DNA of 64,000 nucleotides from Alcaligenes faecalis (GCF_009497775.1 NZ_CP031012.1:3437235-3501234); one strand, 5' to 3'; shown: positions 34,967 through 44,594, counted from the first letter of the stretch. A program made the numbers and translations. Notes: generated from the sequence alone by a model not told the origin.

Positions 34967-35549
34967 GGCCCGCAGCACCTGTCAGGGTAAAAGGACTAAT
35001 TCCCAGCAAAGCCAGGGCGCGATCATAGCGCTCCCCAACCGGGGTAGAGAACAGGATTTCATGGGTGGCCTTGATGCTCAGCCAGGCATTGTCGGCCATC
35101 TCGCTTTCCAGCTGACCTGCGCCCCAACCGGCGTAGCCCAGCGTGACCAGCATATGCACCGGTCCCTGGCCTTGGGCCACATCCTGCAGCACATCGCGGG
35201 AAGTTGTCAGGGTCAGATCACCCACCCCCAGGCTGGAGGTATAGGTTTTATCGGAGTCATGGAGAACAAAGCCGCGATCCGTTTGCACGGGTCCACCGAA
35301 GTAGACAGAAGTCGCGGCCAGATCAGCCCGGTTCTCCACATCCACCTCGATACGAGACAGCAGTTCAACCAGGCTCAGATCCGTTGGTCGATTAATGACC
35401 AGGCCCAAAGCACCTTGTTCATTATGTTCACAAACATAAATCACCGTGTCGGCCAAGCTGCCCGATACCACACCGGGCATGGCAAGTAACAGGTGGTGCG
35501 TTAGATCAGCGCTTTCTTGGATTAGCGGGGACTGGCTAGTGGCACTCAT
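34959..35549 (-). CDS. algH: YqgE/AlgH family protein
   Basis: The product has 196 residues. It contains HHLLLAMPGV, VIYVCEHNEQGALGLVINRP, VYFGGPVQTDRGFVLHD and LGYAGWGAGQLESEMADNAWL, matching the YqgE/AlgH family, whose biochemical function is unclear although it is named for alginate regulation. GGGAGG lies six bases before 35549; the GTG at 35555 is less favoured. It is translationally coupled to ruvX. Confidence 0.93.
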   Translation of the reverse strand: MSATSQSPLIQESADLTHHLLLAMPGVVSGSLADTVIYVCEHNEQGALGLVINRPTDLSLVELLSRIEVDVENRADLAATSVYFGGPVQTDRGFVLHDSDKTYTSSLGVGDLTLTTSRDVLQDVAQGQGPVHMLVTLGYAGWGAGQLESEMADNAWLSIKATHEILFSTPVGERYDRALALLGISPFTLTGAAGHA

Positions 35550-35592
35550 ACACACCTCCCGTCAAAACAAACCACCTTGGAACTTGAGATGA

Positions 35593-35757
35593 TCACACCT
35601 GGATCATTTCGAAGTCTTCCTTACGAGCGCCGCATTCGGGACAGACCCAGTTCGGAGGGACATCTTCCCAGAGTGTGCCCGGCGCAATGCCTTCCTCAGG
35701 CAAACCTGCTTCTTCATCATAAATCCAGCCGCAAATCAGGCACATCCACGTACGCAT
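35593..35757 (-). CDS. rubA: Rubredoxin
   Basis: This 54-residue small electron carrier has one iron bound by four cysteines: CLICGW (Cys6, Cys9) and CPECGA (Cys39, Cys42). The start at 35757 is supported by AGGA six bases before it and by the usual rubredoxin length. It heads a minus-strand run with algH, ruvX and plsC, and is divergent from the thiD-like gene. Confidence 0.95.
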   Translation of the reverse strand: MRTWMCLICGWIYDEEAGLPEEGIAPGTLWEDVPPNWVCPECGARKEDFEMIQV

Positions 35758-35897
35758 AGTATTCCTACTGTATTTGTAAACATAGTCCGATCCGCGTGCA
35801 AATCGGGGCAATCCATTAAAATGGGGTTCATATTACTAAATTACTCAACCCGTGACATCCAGAGCCTTGCTGGCCCTGCATGTGTATCCAAGACAAG

Positions 35898-36707
35898 ATG
35901 GCTGCTGAAATCAAAAATTCAAGTCCTGCCCTGGCGCTCGTGCTGGCTCCTTATGATCCCAGCGGGGGTGCACACCTGCCCGCTGATGCCATTACCGGCG
36001 CTCGTCTGGGCTGCCATATCGTCAGCGTGCCCACCGCCTTGCTGGTGCGCGACAGCGCGCAGCAGGAAAACATCCAGACGCTGGCAGAGGACATTGCCGA
36101 CGACCAGGCACGCTGCTTGCTGGAAGACATGAACATTCAGGCCATCAAGTGCGGCCCCGTCTACAGCCCTGAGATCGCCAGCATGGTGGCCGAGCTTTGT
36201 TCCGACTACCCTGAACTGCCCTTGGTCCTGCACCTGAGCGCCATGCCCACCGGCCTGGACGAGCTGGATGCGGACGACGCTCTTGATGCCAGTTTACGCC
36301 TGCTCCTGCCGCTGAGCTCCTTATTATTGATCGACCACCCCAGCCTGGAGCGGTGGCAGGCCGACGAACTCTTGGGCGACACTCCGGACGCCGTGGAAAC
36401 CTTGTTGAACAACGGTGCCAATGCCGTGCTGGTCACCGGCGTACCCGGTGCTGCCGGACAATGGCATACGCGTTTCCAGGGACACCATGGCCGTCTGGAC
36501 TACAGCATGCCGCTCGATGGTGGCGTGCGTCAGCAGGACATAGACAGTTTGCTGGCTACCGCCTGCCTGAGCTTTCTGGCTCAAGGTCATGAGCTGGATA
36601 ACGCGGTAGAATCAGCCTTGTTGCACCTGCAGGCACGTGCCAGTGACACCTTCCAGCCCGGTATGGGCCACCGCCTGTTCAACCCTGTTGCTCCCCAAAA
36701 TGACTGA
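35898..36707 (+). CDS. ThiD-like protein (hydroxymethylpyrimidine kinase family), catalytic motif degenerate
   Basis: The product has 269 residues from the ATG at 35898; an ATG at 35880 is also possible. The N-terminus LVLAPYDPSGGAHLPADAITGARLGCHIVSVPTALL matches ThiD, as does the AIKCGPVYSPEIASMVAEL segment. The VLDPVM segment is absent. The C-terminal anion-hole and catalytic motif (usually THGTGC) is replaced by a stretch around LDGGVRQQDIDSLLATAC. It may be inactive or have another role. It overlaps thiE by eight bases, which ties it to thiamine synthesis. Confidence 0.75.
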   Translation: MAAEIKNSSPALALVLAPYDPSGGAHLPADAITGARLGCHIVSVPTALLVRDSAQQENIQTLAEDIADDQARCLLEDMNIQAIKCGPVYSPEIASMVAELCSDYPELPLVLHLSAMPTGLDELDADDALDASLRLLLPLSSLLLIDHPSLERWQADELLGDTPDAVETLLNNGANAVLVTGVPGAAGQWHTRFQGHHGRLDYSMPLDGGVRQQDIDSLLATACLSFLAQGHELDNAVESALLHLQARASDTFQPGMGHRLFNPVAPQND

Positions 36708-37386
36708 CGCCACCACCCTGCGCTTTCCTGCCGGTCTATACGGCATTACTCCCGAATGGGACGACACTACCCGCTTGCTGAACGCAGTACGCGCCGCTCA
36801 CGAAGGTGGTTTGCAGGTCTTGCAGTTTCGTCGCAAGAACGGCCCGGAACCAATCCGCCAGCAACAACTCAAAGAGTTGATCAAGCTGTGCCTGTCTTTG
36901 GACCTGCCGCTATTGGTGAATGATCACTGGAGCTGGGCGCAAGAGTTTGACGTGCAAGGCGCACACCTGGGCAAAAGCGATGGCGAACTGACCCAGGCCC
37001 GTCAGGCACTGGGGCCGCAAGCCCTGCTGGGACGCTCCTGCTACAACAGTCTGGATCTGGCTCGCCAGGCTCTGGCGGACGATGCAGACTACATTGCCTT
37101 CGGGGCCATGTACCCTTCCAGCGTCAAACCCGAAGCCCCCCCAGCTGAATTGAACACCTTGCGACAAGCAAGACTGCTTTGCCAAGAACAAGAACACGAG
37201 GGACGGCGTGCTGCCATTGTTGCCATTGGCGGCATCACACCCGAGAAAATGCCCGAACTGCTGGAAGCAGGGGTCGATAGCGTTGCCGTTATCAGCAGCC
37301 TGTTTGAAACCAGCGATATACGCGCCACGGCGCAACGCTTTACCGACTACTTTCACGCCCAGGACTCATCGCGCTTTGTGCGCTGA
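36700..37386 (+). CDS. thiE: Thiamine-phosphate synthase
   Basis: The product has 228 residues. It joins hydroxymethylpyrimidine diphosphate and thiazole phosphate to make thiamine phosphate. Visible motifs are [50 protein letters not shown] and [27 protein letters not shown] (phosphate-binding end of the TIM barrel). The ATG at 36700 overlaps the thiD-like stop. No TPP riboswitch is visible upstream of this pair, unlike thiC at 50.7 kb. Confidence 0.93.
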   Translation: MTDATTLRFPAGLYGITPEWDDTTRLLNAVRAAHEGGLQVLQFRRKNGPEPIRQQQLKELIKLCLSLDLPLLVNDHWSWAQEFDVQGAHLGKSDGELTQARQALGPQALLGRSCYNSLDLARQALADDADYIAFGAMYPSSVKPEAPPAELNTLRQARLLCQEQEHEGRRAAIVAIGGITPEKMPELLEAGVDSVAVISSLFETSDIRATAQRFTDYFHAQDSSRFVR

Positions 37387-37430
37387 TCCCTTGCCTGGCC
37401 TTGACCTTTTCACATCTGGATTCTTGCCTC

Positions 37431-38714
37431 ATGTCCCGTAACTCCGAACTTTTTGAACGTGCCTGCAAAGTCATCCCCGGCGGCGTCAACTCGCCCGTCC
37501 GTGCCTTCGGTTCCGTGGGCGGTACACCTTGCTTTATCGAACGCGCCCAAGGCCCTTACATCTGGGATGCAGACGGCCAGCAATACACGGACTACGTCGG
37601 TTCCTGGGGCCCGGCCATTCTGGGCCACTCCGATCCGGACGTCATCAAAGCCGTACAGGAAGCCGCCGTACACGGCCTGTCCTACGGTGCGCCTACCGAA
37701 GGCGAAGTTGTGCTGGCGGAAACCCTGACCAAGATGCTGCCGTCCATCGAGCAAGTGCGTCTGGTCAGCTCCGGCACCGAAGCCACCATGAGCGCCATTC
37801 GTCTGGCCCGTGGCTTTACCGGCCGCAATACCATCATCAAATTTGAAGGCTGCTACCACGGCCACGCCGACAGCCTGCTGGTCAAAGCCGGTTCCGGCTT
37901 GCTGACCTTTGGCAACCCCACCTCTGCAGGTGTGCCGGCCGAGTTTGTTGGCCACACCCTGGTTCTGGACTACAACGATCTGGACGCCGTGCGCGACGCC
38001 TTCAAGCAGAAAGGCAGCGAAATCGCCTGCATTATCGTTGAGCCTTTTGCTGGCAATATGAACCTGGTGCGCCCAGCCCCCGGTTTCCTGGAAGGTTTGC
38101 GCGAACTGTGCACCGAATACGGTGCCGTACTGATTTTTGACGAAGTCATGACAGGCTTCCGTGTTGGCCCTCAAGGCGTACAAGGCCTGACCGGCATTCG
38201 CCCCGACCTGACCACACTGGCCAAGGTTATTGGTGGCGGCATGCCCGTCGGTGCTTTCGGTGGTCGCCGCGACATCATGCAATGCGTGGCTCCCGTAGGC
38301 GGCGTTTACCAGGCAGGCACCCTGTCCGGTAACCCTGTCGCTGTGGCGGCTGGTCTGGCTACCTTGAAGAAACTGGCTCAACCCGGCTTCTACGACACCC
38401 TGACAGCCAACACCGCCAACTTGATTCAGGGCCTGAAAGCCGCAGCCAAAGAAGCCGGGGTGCCCTTCACCGCCGACCACCAGGGCGGCCTGTTCGGCAT
38501 CTACTTCAGCGAGAACGTTCCCACCTCCCTGGCCCAAGTCTCGGCTGGCGACATCGAACGCTTCAAGCAGTTCTTCCACGCCATGCTGGACAAGGGTGTG
38601 TACTTTGCACCCTCGGCCTTTGAAGCCGGGTTTGTGTCGGTGCAACACACCTCCGACATTACCGACGCAACCGTGCAAGCGGCCCGCGAAGTTTTTGCTA
38701 CGTTCAAAAACTAA
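37431..38714 (+). CDS. hemL: Glutamate-1-semialdehyde 2,1-aminomutase
   Basis: This 427-residue PLP-dependent enzyme converts glutamate-1-semialdehyde to 5-aminolevulinate for heme synthesis. It begins [30 protein letters not shown] and contains [37 protein letters not shown], and [18 protein letters not shown] with the PLP lysine. Start at 37431 follows the consensus. It is followed by a strong bidirectional terminator. Confidence 0.97.
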   Translation: MSRNSELFERACKVIPGGVNSPVRAFGSVGGTPCFIERAQGPYIWDADGQQYTDYVGSWGPAILGHSDPDVIKAVQEAAVHGLSYGAPTEGEVVLAETLTKMLPSIEQVRLVSSGTEATMSAIRLARGFTGRNTIIKFEGCYHGHADSLLVKAGSGLLTFGNPTSAGVPAEFVGHTLVLDYNDLDAVRDAFKQKGSEIACIIVEPFAGNMNLVRPAPGFLEGLRELCTEYGAVLIFDEVMTGFRVGPQGVQGLTGIRPDLTTLAKVIGGGMPVGAFGGRRDIMQCVAPVGGVYQAGTLSGNPVAVAAGLATLKKLAQPGFYDTLTANTANLIQGLKAAAKEAGVPFTADHQGGLFGIYFSENVPTSLAQVSAGDIERFKQFFHAMLDKGVYFAPSAFEAGFVSVQHTSDITDATVQAAREVFATFKN

Positions 38715-38727
38715 ACGCGTCGGACAC

Positions 38728-38755
38728 AAAAAAGCGGGCTCAGGCCCGCTTTTTT
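38728..38755. terminator. Bidirectional terminator between hemL and the acyl-CoA ligase
   Basis: AAAAAAGCGGGC (38728-38739) pairs with GCCCGCTTTTTT (38744-38755), with A and T runs on both sides. It serves both convergent genes. Confidence 0.9.
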
Positions 38756-38768
38756 ATTGCCTGATGAC

Positions 38769-40418
38769 TTAGTCCTGAGCCATCTGACGCAGCACAAAGC
38801 GCTGCAGCTTGCCCGTTTCGGTACGAGGCAAGGAAGCCACAAACTCGATAGCACGCGGGTATTTGTACGGAGCGGCATTCTCCTTCACAAAATCCTGCAG
38901 CTTTTTCTTGAGTTCATCACTGCCGCTAAAGCCGGGCTTGAGCACAATGAAAGCCTGCACAATCTGGCCGCGCTCTTCATCCGCCGCACCCACCACGCCA
39001 CACTCGGCCACCGCTTCGTGCTTGAGCAAGGTGCCTTCCACCTCTGGGCCAGCAATGTTGTAGCCCGAAGAAACAATCATGTCGTCGTTACGGGCCTGGT
39101 AGTACAGATAGCCGTCTTCGTCCATCTTGAAAGTATCGCCAGGGAAATTCCAGCCGCCCTGAACAAACTGCTTCTGACGCTCGTCATTCAGGTACTTGCA
39201 GCCTGTTGGCCCTTTAACGGCCAAACGGCCTACCGTACCGACTGGCACCGGATTCAGATCATCGTCCAGAATCGTGGCGACATAACCGGGCACCACTTGG
39301 CCAATCGCCCCGGCACGCACTTTTTCTGGCGGGCTGGACACGTACACATGAATCATTTCCGTGCCGCCAATGCCGTCCGTCATCTCGATGCCGCTAGCCT
39401 GTTTCCAAAGCTGACGCGTCGCATCGGGCAAGGCTTCACCTGCCGACACGGTGGCACGCAAACTGGCCAAGGAGTAACGATCCACCAAACCGGCCATCTG
39501 ACGATAGAAGGTGGGCGCGGTAAAGCTCATGGTCACTTTGAAGCGATCAATCATGCCCAGCAGATCGGAAGGCGTCAGACGCTCCAGCAAAACAGTCGAT
39601 GCACCTACACGCAGCGGGAAACACAGCAGACCGCCCAGGCCGAAGGTGAAAGCCAAAGGAGGCGTACCGCAGACCACATCATCCGGGGTCAAACGCAGCA
39701 CGTGGCGCGAGAAGGTATCGCACATTGCCAGCACATCGCGGTGGAAGTGCATGCAACCTTTGGGCTGGCCGGTCGTACCGCTGGTGAACGCGATCAGGCA
39801 AATATCGTCAGCCGCCGTATCGCAGGCGGTGAACGCTTCAGGCTTGTCAGCCAGCAAGGCTTCCAGACCACTAGCACTGTCATCGTTAAAGCACAGCAGT
39901 TGCTTCAGAACAGGCGTGTAGGAATCGTGTGCGGAGTCCATGCAGTGCTCCAGCTCTTCACGCAGGCGTTCGTCACACAGGACAGCATGGATCTCAGCCT
40001 TGTCCAGAATGGTCTTCAGCTCCACCGCACGCAGCAAAGGCATGGTGGGAACCGTCACCAGACCGGCCTTGATGCTGGCCAACCAGCAGGCGGCCATCAT
40101 GGGGTTATTGGGGCCACGCAGCAAAACCCGGTTGCCGGGCACCAGCTTCATGTCCTCAACCAGAACATGCGCAATACGGTTGGTCAGCACGTCCAGCTGC
40201 TTGTAGGTCAGGCTGCGATTCTCATCGCCCTGTGCCCACTGCAAAGCCACGCGATCACCATGCCCCGCTACAACCTGCTCTCCCAACAGCGCCACAGCAC
40301 AATTGAGACGAGCGGGATAGTCCACATCCGGATTTCCTTCCAGCAACATCTCTGGCCACCACTCCATGGGTGGCAGATTGTCGCGTGCAAAGGTATCAAG
40401 GTGCGCTGAACGTTCCAT
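38769..40418 (-). CDS. Benzoate/2-aminobenzoate-CoA ligase family protein
   Basis: This 549-residue acyl-adenylate-forming enzyme activates an aromatic acid with ATP and CoA. Motifs: P-loop FTSGTTGQPKGCMHF, DGIGGTEMIHVYVSS, GDTFKMDEDGYLYYQARNDDMIVSSGYNIAGPEVE and the catalytic lysine in PRTETGKLQRF near the C-terminus. The HFHRD and GGTEMIH segments place it with benzoate- and 2-aminobenzoate-CoA ligases; the exact substrate cannot be decided. A MarR gene starts about 730 bases away in the opposite direction and may regulate it. Confidence 0.87.
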   Translation of the reverse strand: MERSAHLDTFARDNLPPMEWWPEMLLEGNPDVDYPARLNCAVALLGEQVVAGHGDRVALQWAQGDENRSLTYKQLDVLTNRIAHVLVEDMKLVPGNRVLLRGPNNPMMAACWLASIKAGLVTVPTMPLLRAVELKTILDKAEIHAVLCDERLREELEHCMDSAHDSYTPVLKQLLCFNDDSASGLEALLADKPEAFTACDTAADDICLIAFTSGTTGQPKGCMHFHRDVLAMCDTFSRHVLRLTPDDVVCGTPPLAFTFGLGGLLCFPLRVGASTVLLERLTPSDLLGMIDRFKVTMSFTAPTFYRQMAGLVDRYSLASLRATVSAGEALPDATRQLWKQASGIEMTDGIGGTEMIHVYVSSPPEKVRAGAIGQVVPGYVATILDDDLNPVPVGTVGRLAVKGPTGCKYLNDERQKQFVQGGWNFPGDTFKMDEDGYLYYQARNDDMIVSSGYNIAGPEVEGTLLKHEAVAECGVVGAADEERGQIVQAFIVLKPGFSGSDELKKKLQDFVKENAAPYKYPRAIEFVASLPRTETGKLQRFVLRQMAQD

Positions 40419-40504
40419 CCTTATCTCCTGCGTAGATTACGCCCCACTCAGGCGTAGACCTTGACCCATCAAAGGCGCCAGCCAAATTGGCAAGGTCTAT
40501 ATTG

Positions 40505-40516
40505 TTTAGTTCTAAA
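40505..40516. promoter_or_regulatory. Small palindrome upstream of the ligase gene, candidate operator
   Basis: TTTAG and CTAAA are separated by two bases. It lies about 90 bases upstream of the ligase start codon, a plausible operator position for a MarR-type repressor. Supported only by symmetry. Confidence 0.25.
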
Positions 40517-41151
40517 GGATATTAGCAAAAAAAACGCCCCAGTATCAGCAATCCCGACTACGGGTTATCCGCAGTAGCGCATCATCCTCAGCTGTTTCAG
40601 GAGGTATCCTAGACTGGCCCAGGGATCCCTGAAGCCCTTGCGTGTGCAACGCAAAATTCAATAATAAATTTCAGGATACAAGAAATAAATCGATCCGCAG
40701 CATGCATTTTTTTCAATTAAGAAAAATTGCGGCAAGCATTATTTTTGAAACAAAAAAAAGTATCAAAAAAAGCAGGAAAGTGATTAAGCAAACAGGCGAT
40801 ACACAGGCAAATGCCTTATACTTCAACTAAATAATCACTTGAATTTAGCCAGTTTATCGCGTCGGATCAAAGTTAGAGCGCCGTCCGAAGATTATTCAAA
40901 GCCGTGGCCCTAAAAGTAAATAGCAGACAGGAGTTTGCATTTCTTTACCCAATGCTTTGCCTGCTCTGCCGGTGCTTTCTATCAAGTTGATTAATTTAAG
41001 CTTAAAAACGAATTTACTTTGATCTGTCGCAATGTCAAACTTCGAACCAGCCCCTAAGATACCCACCAAGCTAACCCAGCTTGCTCATGGCTGCGGTCTG
41101 CGTCCTTCAAAGCTAAATATTTTGGACATGCACCATTAAGGCAAGCTATCT
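40517..41151. other. AT-rich intergenic region, no supported gene
   Basis: This lies between divergent ligase and marR genes and is markedly richer in A and T than its neighbours, especially 40640-41060. A 62-codon lysine-rich frame (GTG at 40642) has no ribosome-binding site or recognisable similarity and is not called. No insertion-sequence ends or tRNA were seen. Confidence 0.5.
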
Positions 41152-41682
41152 ATGATCATGAACGATATCCCCGCTTCCGCCGTCGCCGATGCCGCTCCCG
41201 ACTTGGAAAGCCGTGCCCATAGCGACGACCACTTCGACACCCGCCTGTGGCTACGCTTGATGGCCTGCACCAATCTGGTTGAAGGCGAAATCCGCAGCCG
41301 TCTGCGTACCGAACACACCACTACCCTGCCCCGCTTTGACCTGATGGCGCAATTGCAGCGTCAGCCCGCCGGCATGAAAATGAGCGAGCTGTCCCGCCAC
41401 CTGATGGTCACCAACGGCAATATCACGGGCATTACCGATCAGCTGGAAAAAGAAGGTTTGGTCGAGCGCATCAAGGTGCTCACCGACCGTCGCAGCTCCC
41501 TGATCCGCCTGACACCCAAGGGCAAGCGCCAGTTCAAGAAAATGGCCGCCTCCCACGAACAGTGGTTGCAGGAGATGTTTGCCAACCTGTCGGAAAAGGC
41601 ACGCGTCAGCCTGTTTGAAGCCCTGGGCGAACTCAAACTGATCACTCGCAACAACGTTGCCATGGCCGCTCGCGAAAGCTAA
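41152..41682 (+). CDS. MarR-family transcriptional regulator
   Basis: This 176-residue winged helix-turn-helix dimer has RFDLMAQLQRQPAGMKMSELSRHLMVTNGNITGITDQLEKEGLVERIKVLTDRRSSLIRLTPKG, the typical MarR DNA-binding core and wing. MarR proteins often repress aromatic-acid pathways and release DNA when bound by the acid or its CoA thioester. The divergent aryl-CoA ligase is therefore a likely target. The ATG at 41152 has AAGG about ten bases upstream; the ATG at 41158 is an alternative. Confidence 0.92.
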   Translation: MIMNDIPASAVADAAPDLESRAHSDDHFDTRLWLRLMACTNLVEGEIRSRLRTEHTTTLPRFDLMAQLQRQPAGMKMSELSRHLMVTNGNITGITDQLEKEGLVERIKVLTDRRSSLIRLTPKGKRQFKKMAASHEQWLQEMFANLSEKARVSLFEALGELKLITRNNVAMAARES

Positions 41683-41709
41683 GAAGACCGCGCGACCAAA
41701 GCTATGCTC

Positions 41710-41755
41710 AGGCGGCTCAAAGCAAGTATCATTACTGCTTTGAGCCGCCTTTAAC
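41710..41755 (+). terminator. Terminator of marR
   Basis: A perfect 15-bp stem, AGGCGGCTCAAAGCA (41710-41724) with TGCTTTGAGCCGCCT (41736-41750), is followed by TTAACATTG and then TTTTT. It lies between marR and argJ. Confidence 0.8.
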
Positions 41756-41775
41756 ATTGTTTTTCGGATCGCGTC

Positions 41776-43002
41776 ATGGCCGTCAATCTGTTCATCCCCT
41801 CTGAATCTGATATTCACCCCGTTGCCGGTGTCAAAATCGGTATTACCGCAGCTGGTATTCGCAAGGCCAACCGACGCGACCTGACCGTGTTTGAATTGGC
41901 CCCTGGCACCAGCGTGGCCGGTGTGTTCACCACCAACCGTTTCCGCGCCGCCCCGGTGCAAGTGTGCGAAGCGCACTTGGCAACCCACGATGGCATCCGC
42001 GCCCTGGTTATCAATACTGGCAATGCCAACGCTGGCACAGGTCAGCCTGGCCTGGAAAAAGCCCAGCAAACGTGTACCGAAACCGCACGCCTGCTGAACA
42101 TCCTGCCCCAGCAAGTGCTGCCTTTCTCCACCGGCGTGATTCTGGAACCCCTGCCTATGGATCGCCTGCTGGGCGCTCTGCCTGCAGCGGTGAACGATCT
42201 GGCCGACAACAACTGGTTCAATGCTGCTCACAGCATCATGACCACCGACACGCAGCCCAAAATCGTGTCTCGTCAGATCCAGCTGTCGGGTAAAACCGTC
42301 ACCCTGACCGGCATCAGCAAAGGCGCGGGCATGATTCGCCCCAATATGGCCACCATGCTGGGTTACCTGGCTACGGACGCCGGTATTGCTCCAGAGCTGC
42401 TGCGTGATATGTGCCGTCTGGCAGCAGACCGCTCTTTCAACCGCATCACGGTTGATGGCGACACCTCCACCAACGACTCCTTCATCATCATGGCAACCGG
42501 CCAAAGCGGTGTCACGGTAGAGTCGATTGCAGACCCGAACTACAACACCTTGCTGGACGCCCTGGTCGACGCCTCGCGCGAACTGGCCCAGAAAATCGTG
42601 CGTGACGCCGAAGGTGCCACCAAGTTCATGACCATTCAGGTTGATGACGCCGGCTCCAGCGAAGAAGCCCTGAAAGTGGCTTACGCCATTGCTCACTCGC
42701 CTCTGGTGAAAACCGCCTTCTTTGCCTCCGACCCGAACCTGGGCCGTATTCTGTGCGCTATCGGTTATGCCGGTATCACCGATCTGGACGTCAACAAGCT
42801 GCGTCTGTGGCTGGGCGATGTGCTGGTGGCCGTGGACGGCGGTCGCAACCCCGACTACCAGGAAGACGACGGCCAGCGCGTCATGAAGGAAGCCGAGATT
42901 CTGGTGCGTGTATCCCTGGGCCGTGGCCAACATAGCGAAACGGTCTACACCTGCGACTTCTCGCACGAGTACGTGACCATCAACGCCGACTACCGCTCCT
43001 GA
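41776..43002 (+). CDS. argJ: Bifunctional ornithine acetyltransferase/N-acetylglutamate synthase
   Basis: This 408-residue enzyme of arginine biosynthesis transfers acetyl groups from N-acetylornithine to glutamate. It is a self-cleaving protein; the cleavage site is the Ala-Thr bond in [11 protein letters not shown]. Other signatures are [45 protein letters not shown] and [20 protein letters not shown] start at 41776 gives the normal full length. Confidence 0.97.
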   Translation: MAVNLFIPSESDIHPVAGVKIGITAAGIRKANRRDLTVFELAPGTSVAGVFTTNRFRAAPVQVCEAHLATHDGIRALVINTGNANAGTGQPGLEKAQQTCTETARLLNILPQQVLPFSTGVILEPLPMDRLLGALPAAVNDLADNNWFNAAHSIMTTDTQPKIVSRQIQLSGKTVTLTGISKGAGMIRPNMATMLGYLATDAGIAPELLRDMCRLAADRSFNRITVDGDTSTNDSFIIMATGQSGVTVESIADPNYNTLLDALVDASRELAQKIVRDAEGATKFMTIQVDDAGSSEEALKVAYAIAHSPLVKTAFFASDPNLGRILCAIGYAGITDLDVNKLRLWLGDVLVAVDGGRNPDYQEDDGQRVMKEAEILVRVSLGRGQHSETVYTCDFSHEYVTINADYRS

Positions 43003-43007
43003 TAAAA

Positions 43008-43040
43008 AAACCGCTTCCACCCCATCGGTGAAAGCGGTTT
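43008..43040 (-). terminator. Terminator between argJ and the DUF1328 gene
   Basis: AAACCGCTTCCACC pairs with GGTGAAAGCGGTTT, with one mismatch. On the minus strand it is followed by seven T residues, so it mainly serves the convergent small gene. A second hairpin, GCCCGCC/GGCGGGC (43055-43071), lies just before it and lacks a T tail. Confidence 0.75.
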
Positions 43041-43076
43041 GGCAGTTCAGACAGGCCCGCCTCTGGCGGGCTTGTT

Positions 43077-43238
43077 CTATTTCTTGCCCATGCCCTTGAG
43101 CAGCGAGAGCACTGCCAGAATCAAGAACACAACAAACAGAATCTTGGCAATTGAGGCAGCACCGGCGGCAATACCGCCAAAACCCAGAACAGCCGCCACA
43201 ATGGCAATAATGAAAAAGACTACAGCGTAGTGAAGCAT
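43077..43238 (-). CDS. DUF1328 small membrane protein (YtjA-like)
   Basis: This 53-residue protein was read directly from the minus strand: [20 protein letters not shown], then [20 protein letters not shown] and a C-terminal LLKGMGKK. Two hydrophobic segments with a GFGGIAAG turn are the YtjA/UPF0391 signature. A GAGGAG ribosome-binding site lies six bases before the start. Members are often induced by envelope or general stress; function is unknown. It follows the CsbD-like gene on the same strand. Confidence 0.9.
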   Translation of the reverse strand: MLHYAVVFFIIAIVAAVLGFGGIAAGAASIAKILFVVFLILAVLSLLKGMGKK

Positions 43239-43345
43239 ACGATTCTCCTCATCATCAGTACGTACAGGATCAATGCTTTGTCTGCCGGGCCGCTTGGCTT
43301 GCGGTTCAAGAAATAGCGATCAGACAAAGTCCGGCTCCTTCTTCA

Positions 43346-43549
43346 CTAACGGTCGTACTTGTCGTAGAAATCCTTTACTTCGCGCTCCGCCTCTTCGCGG
43401 GTACGGCCATAACGCTCCTGCACCAGGCCAGCCAGTTGAGTGGCATCGCCCTTGATCTTGGCCCAATCATCATCAGTGATCTCGCCCCACACGCTGCGAG
43501 CCTTGCCGGCCAGTTGCTTCCATTTGCCTTCGATCGTGTCTTTATTCAT
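43346..43549 (-). CDS. CsbD-family stress protein
   Basis: This 67-residue hydrophilic protein begins MNKDTIEGKWKQLAGKARSV and ends REEAEREVKDFYDKYDR. EGKWKQLAGKARSVWGE and the repeated helical pattern are the CsbD-like signature. Such proteins are abundant in stationary phase or general stress, with no known activity. GGGAGG lies five bases before the start. It is upstream of the DUF1328 gene, and the two may form a small stress operon. Confidence 0.92.
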   Translation of the reverse strand: MNKDTIEGKWKQLAGKARSVWGEITDDDWAKIKGDATQLAGLVQERYGRTREEAEREVKDFYDKYDR

Positions 43550-43805
43550 ACCGCCTCCCCTTTTCAGGTTCAAAAATAAATGACTTACGCTCTGTAAACG
43601 CAACACCCCTACCGTAGCGGATACACGCTCTTGCAAAGGCCACAGATTGAGGAAAAGTGTAATAGTTTGGGGCCAGACCCTGTTTTGCATGAATTCCGGC
43701 CTCTTGCCCGCCACTGCGGGCCCCAGGACGACCTTCTTCCCCAGGTGATCCTCTGGCAGAGGAAAGGATTGGATGCAAAATACTGACAGGAGAAGGCCCA
43801 AGCCA
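43550..43805. other. Upstream region of csbD-like and rplU genes, no gene seen
   Basis: No coding frame is supported. A short hairpin, GCCCGC/GCGGGC at 43706-43721, and a GGGGCCAGACCC motif at about 43669-43680 are present. The remainder carries the promoter regions of the two divergent units. Confidence 0.4.
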
Positions 43806-43834
43806 TTGACAGCAAAGCCTTTTTGCCCTATTAT
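43806..43834 (+). promoter_or_regulatory. Sigma-70 promoter of rplU-rpmA
   Basis: A consensus TTGACA (43806-43811) and TATTAT (43829-43834) are separated by exactly 17 bases. It lies 109 bases upstream of the rplU start and is the best promoter match found in the window, as expected for ribosomal protein genes. Confidence 0.8.
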
Positions 43835-43943
43835 TTTTTGCTTGGCATTTTGCGTGTCAAGATTTTTTTATGTTAGATGGCATGGTAGCGGGCTGTTATT
43901 GGCCTTTTAAGCGATGCCTGTTTGACTCTTTAAGGGATTCCCT

Positions 43944-44255
43944 ATGTACGCGGTTATAAAAACCGGCGGTAAGCAATATCGCATTACTGCTGGCCAAAAA
44001 CTCAAAATAGAACAGATACCGGCAGACATTGGGCAAGAAATTTCGCTTGACCAGGTTCTGTCCGTCGGCGAAGGTGAAGCACTGCAAATCGGTGCTCCTT
44101 TCGTTGCTGGTGCTGTGGTCAAGGCTACTGTTCTTGCGCAAGGCCGTCACGACAAAATCAAGATTTTCAAAATGCGCCGTCGCAAGCACTACCGCAAAAC
44201 GCAAGGCCATCGTCAAAACTACACCGAAATCCGCATCGAAGCGATCAACGCCTAA
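43944..44255 (+). CDS. rplU: 50S ribosomal protein L21
   Basis: This 103-residue ribosomal protein binds 23S rRNA. It begins [26 protein letters not shown] and contains [24 protein letters not shown], the L21 signature. It is directly upstream of rpmA, with obg following a terminator, the conserved bacterial order. Confidence 0.98.
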   Translation: MYAVIKTGGKQYRITAGQKLKIEQIPADIGQEISLDQVLSVGEGEALQIGAPFVAGAVVKATVLAQGRHDKIKIFKMRRRKHYRKTQGHRQNYTEIRIEAINA

Positions 44256-44305
44256 GTTGTTGCTAAAAGCGAATTTGGTATTTTCTTCATCTAGGAGCTA
44301 AAGAA

Positions 44306-44566
44306 ATGGCACAGAAGAAAGGCGGCGGCTCTACGCGGAACGGCCGTGACTCACAGGCCAAACGTCTGGGCGTTAAAGTCTACGGCGGTCAGGTAATTTC
44401 GGCTGGCGGCATCATTGTTCGTCAGCGCGGCACTCAGTTTCACCCCGGCGTGAACGTGGGCATTGGTAAAGACCACACCCTGTTCTCCCTGGTCGATGGC
44501 AAAGTTAAATTTTCCATCACTGGTGCTCTGAACAAGCGTACCGTTTCGGTCGTTGCTGGCGAATAA
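44306..44566 (+). CDS. rpmA: 50S ribosomal protein L27
   Basis: This 86-residue protein begins [28 protein letters not shown] and contains [27 protein letters not shown]. It sits at the peptidyl transferase centre of the ribosome. No long N-terminal extension that would need cleavage is present. A AGGAG ribosome-binding site precedes the start. Confidence 0.98.
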   Translation: MAQKKGGGSTRNGRDSQAKRLGVKVYGGQVISAGGIIVRQRGTQFHPGVNVGIGKDHTLFSLVDGKVKFSITGALNKRTVSVVAGE

Positions 44567-44594
44567 GCCACCCGATCAAAGCGTACTCGCTGCG

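Noticed and set aside
40642..40830. 62-codon lysine-rich reading frame
   Set aside because: It uses GTG, has no ribosome-binding site, reflects the AT-rich composition and resembles no known family.
41251..43020. 589-codon minus-strand frame across marR and argJ
   Set aside because: It runs antisense through two confident genes and a terminator.
43055..43071. GCCCGCC/GGCGGGC hairpin as an independent terminator
   Set aside because: It lacks a T run on either strand; the neighbouring hairpin at 43008-43040 explains termination better.
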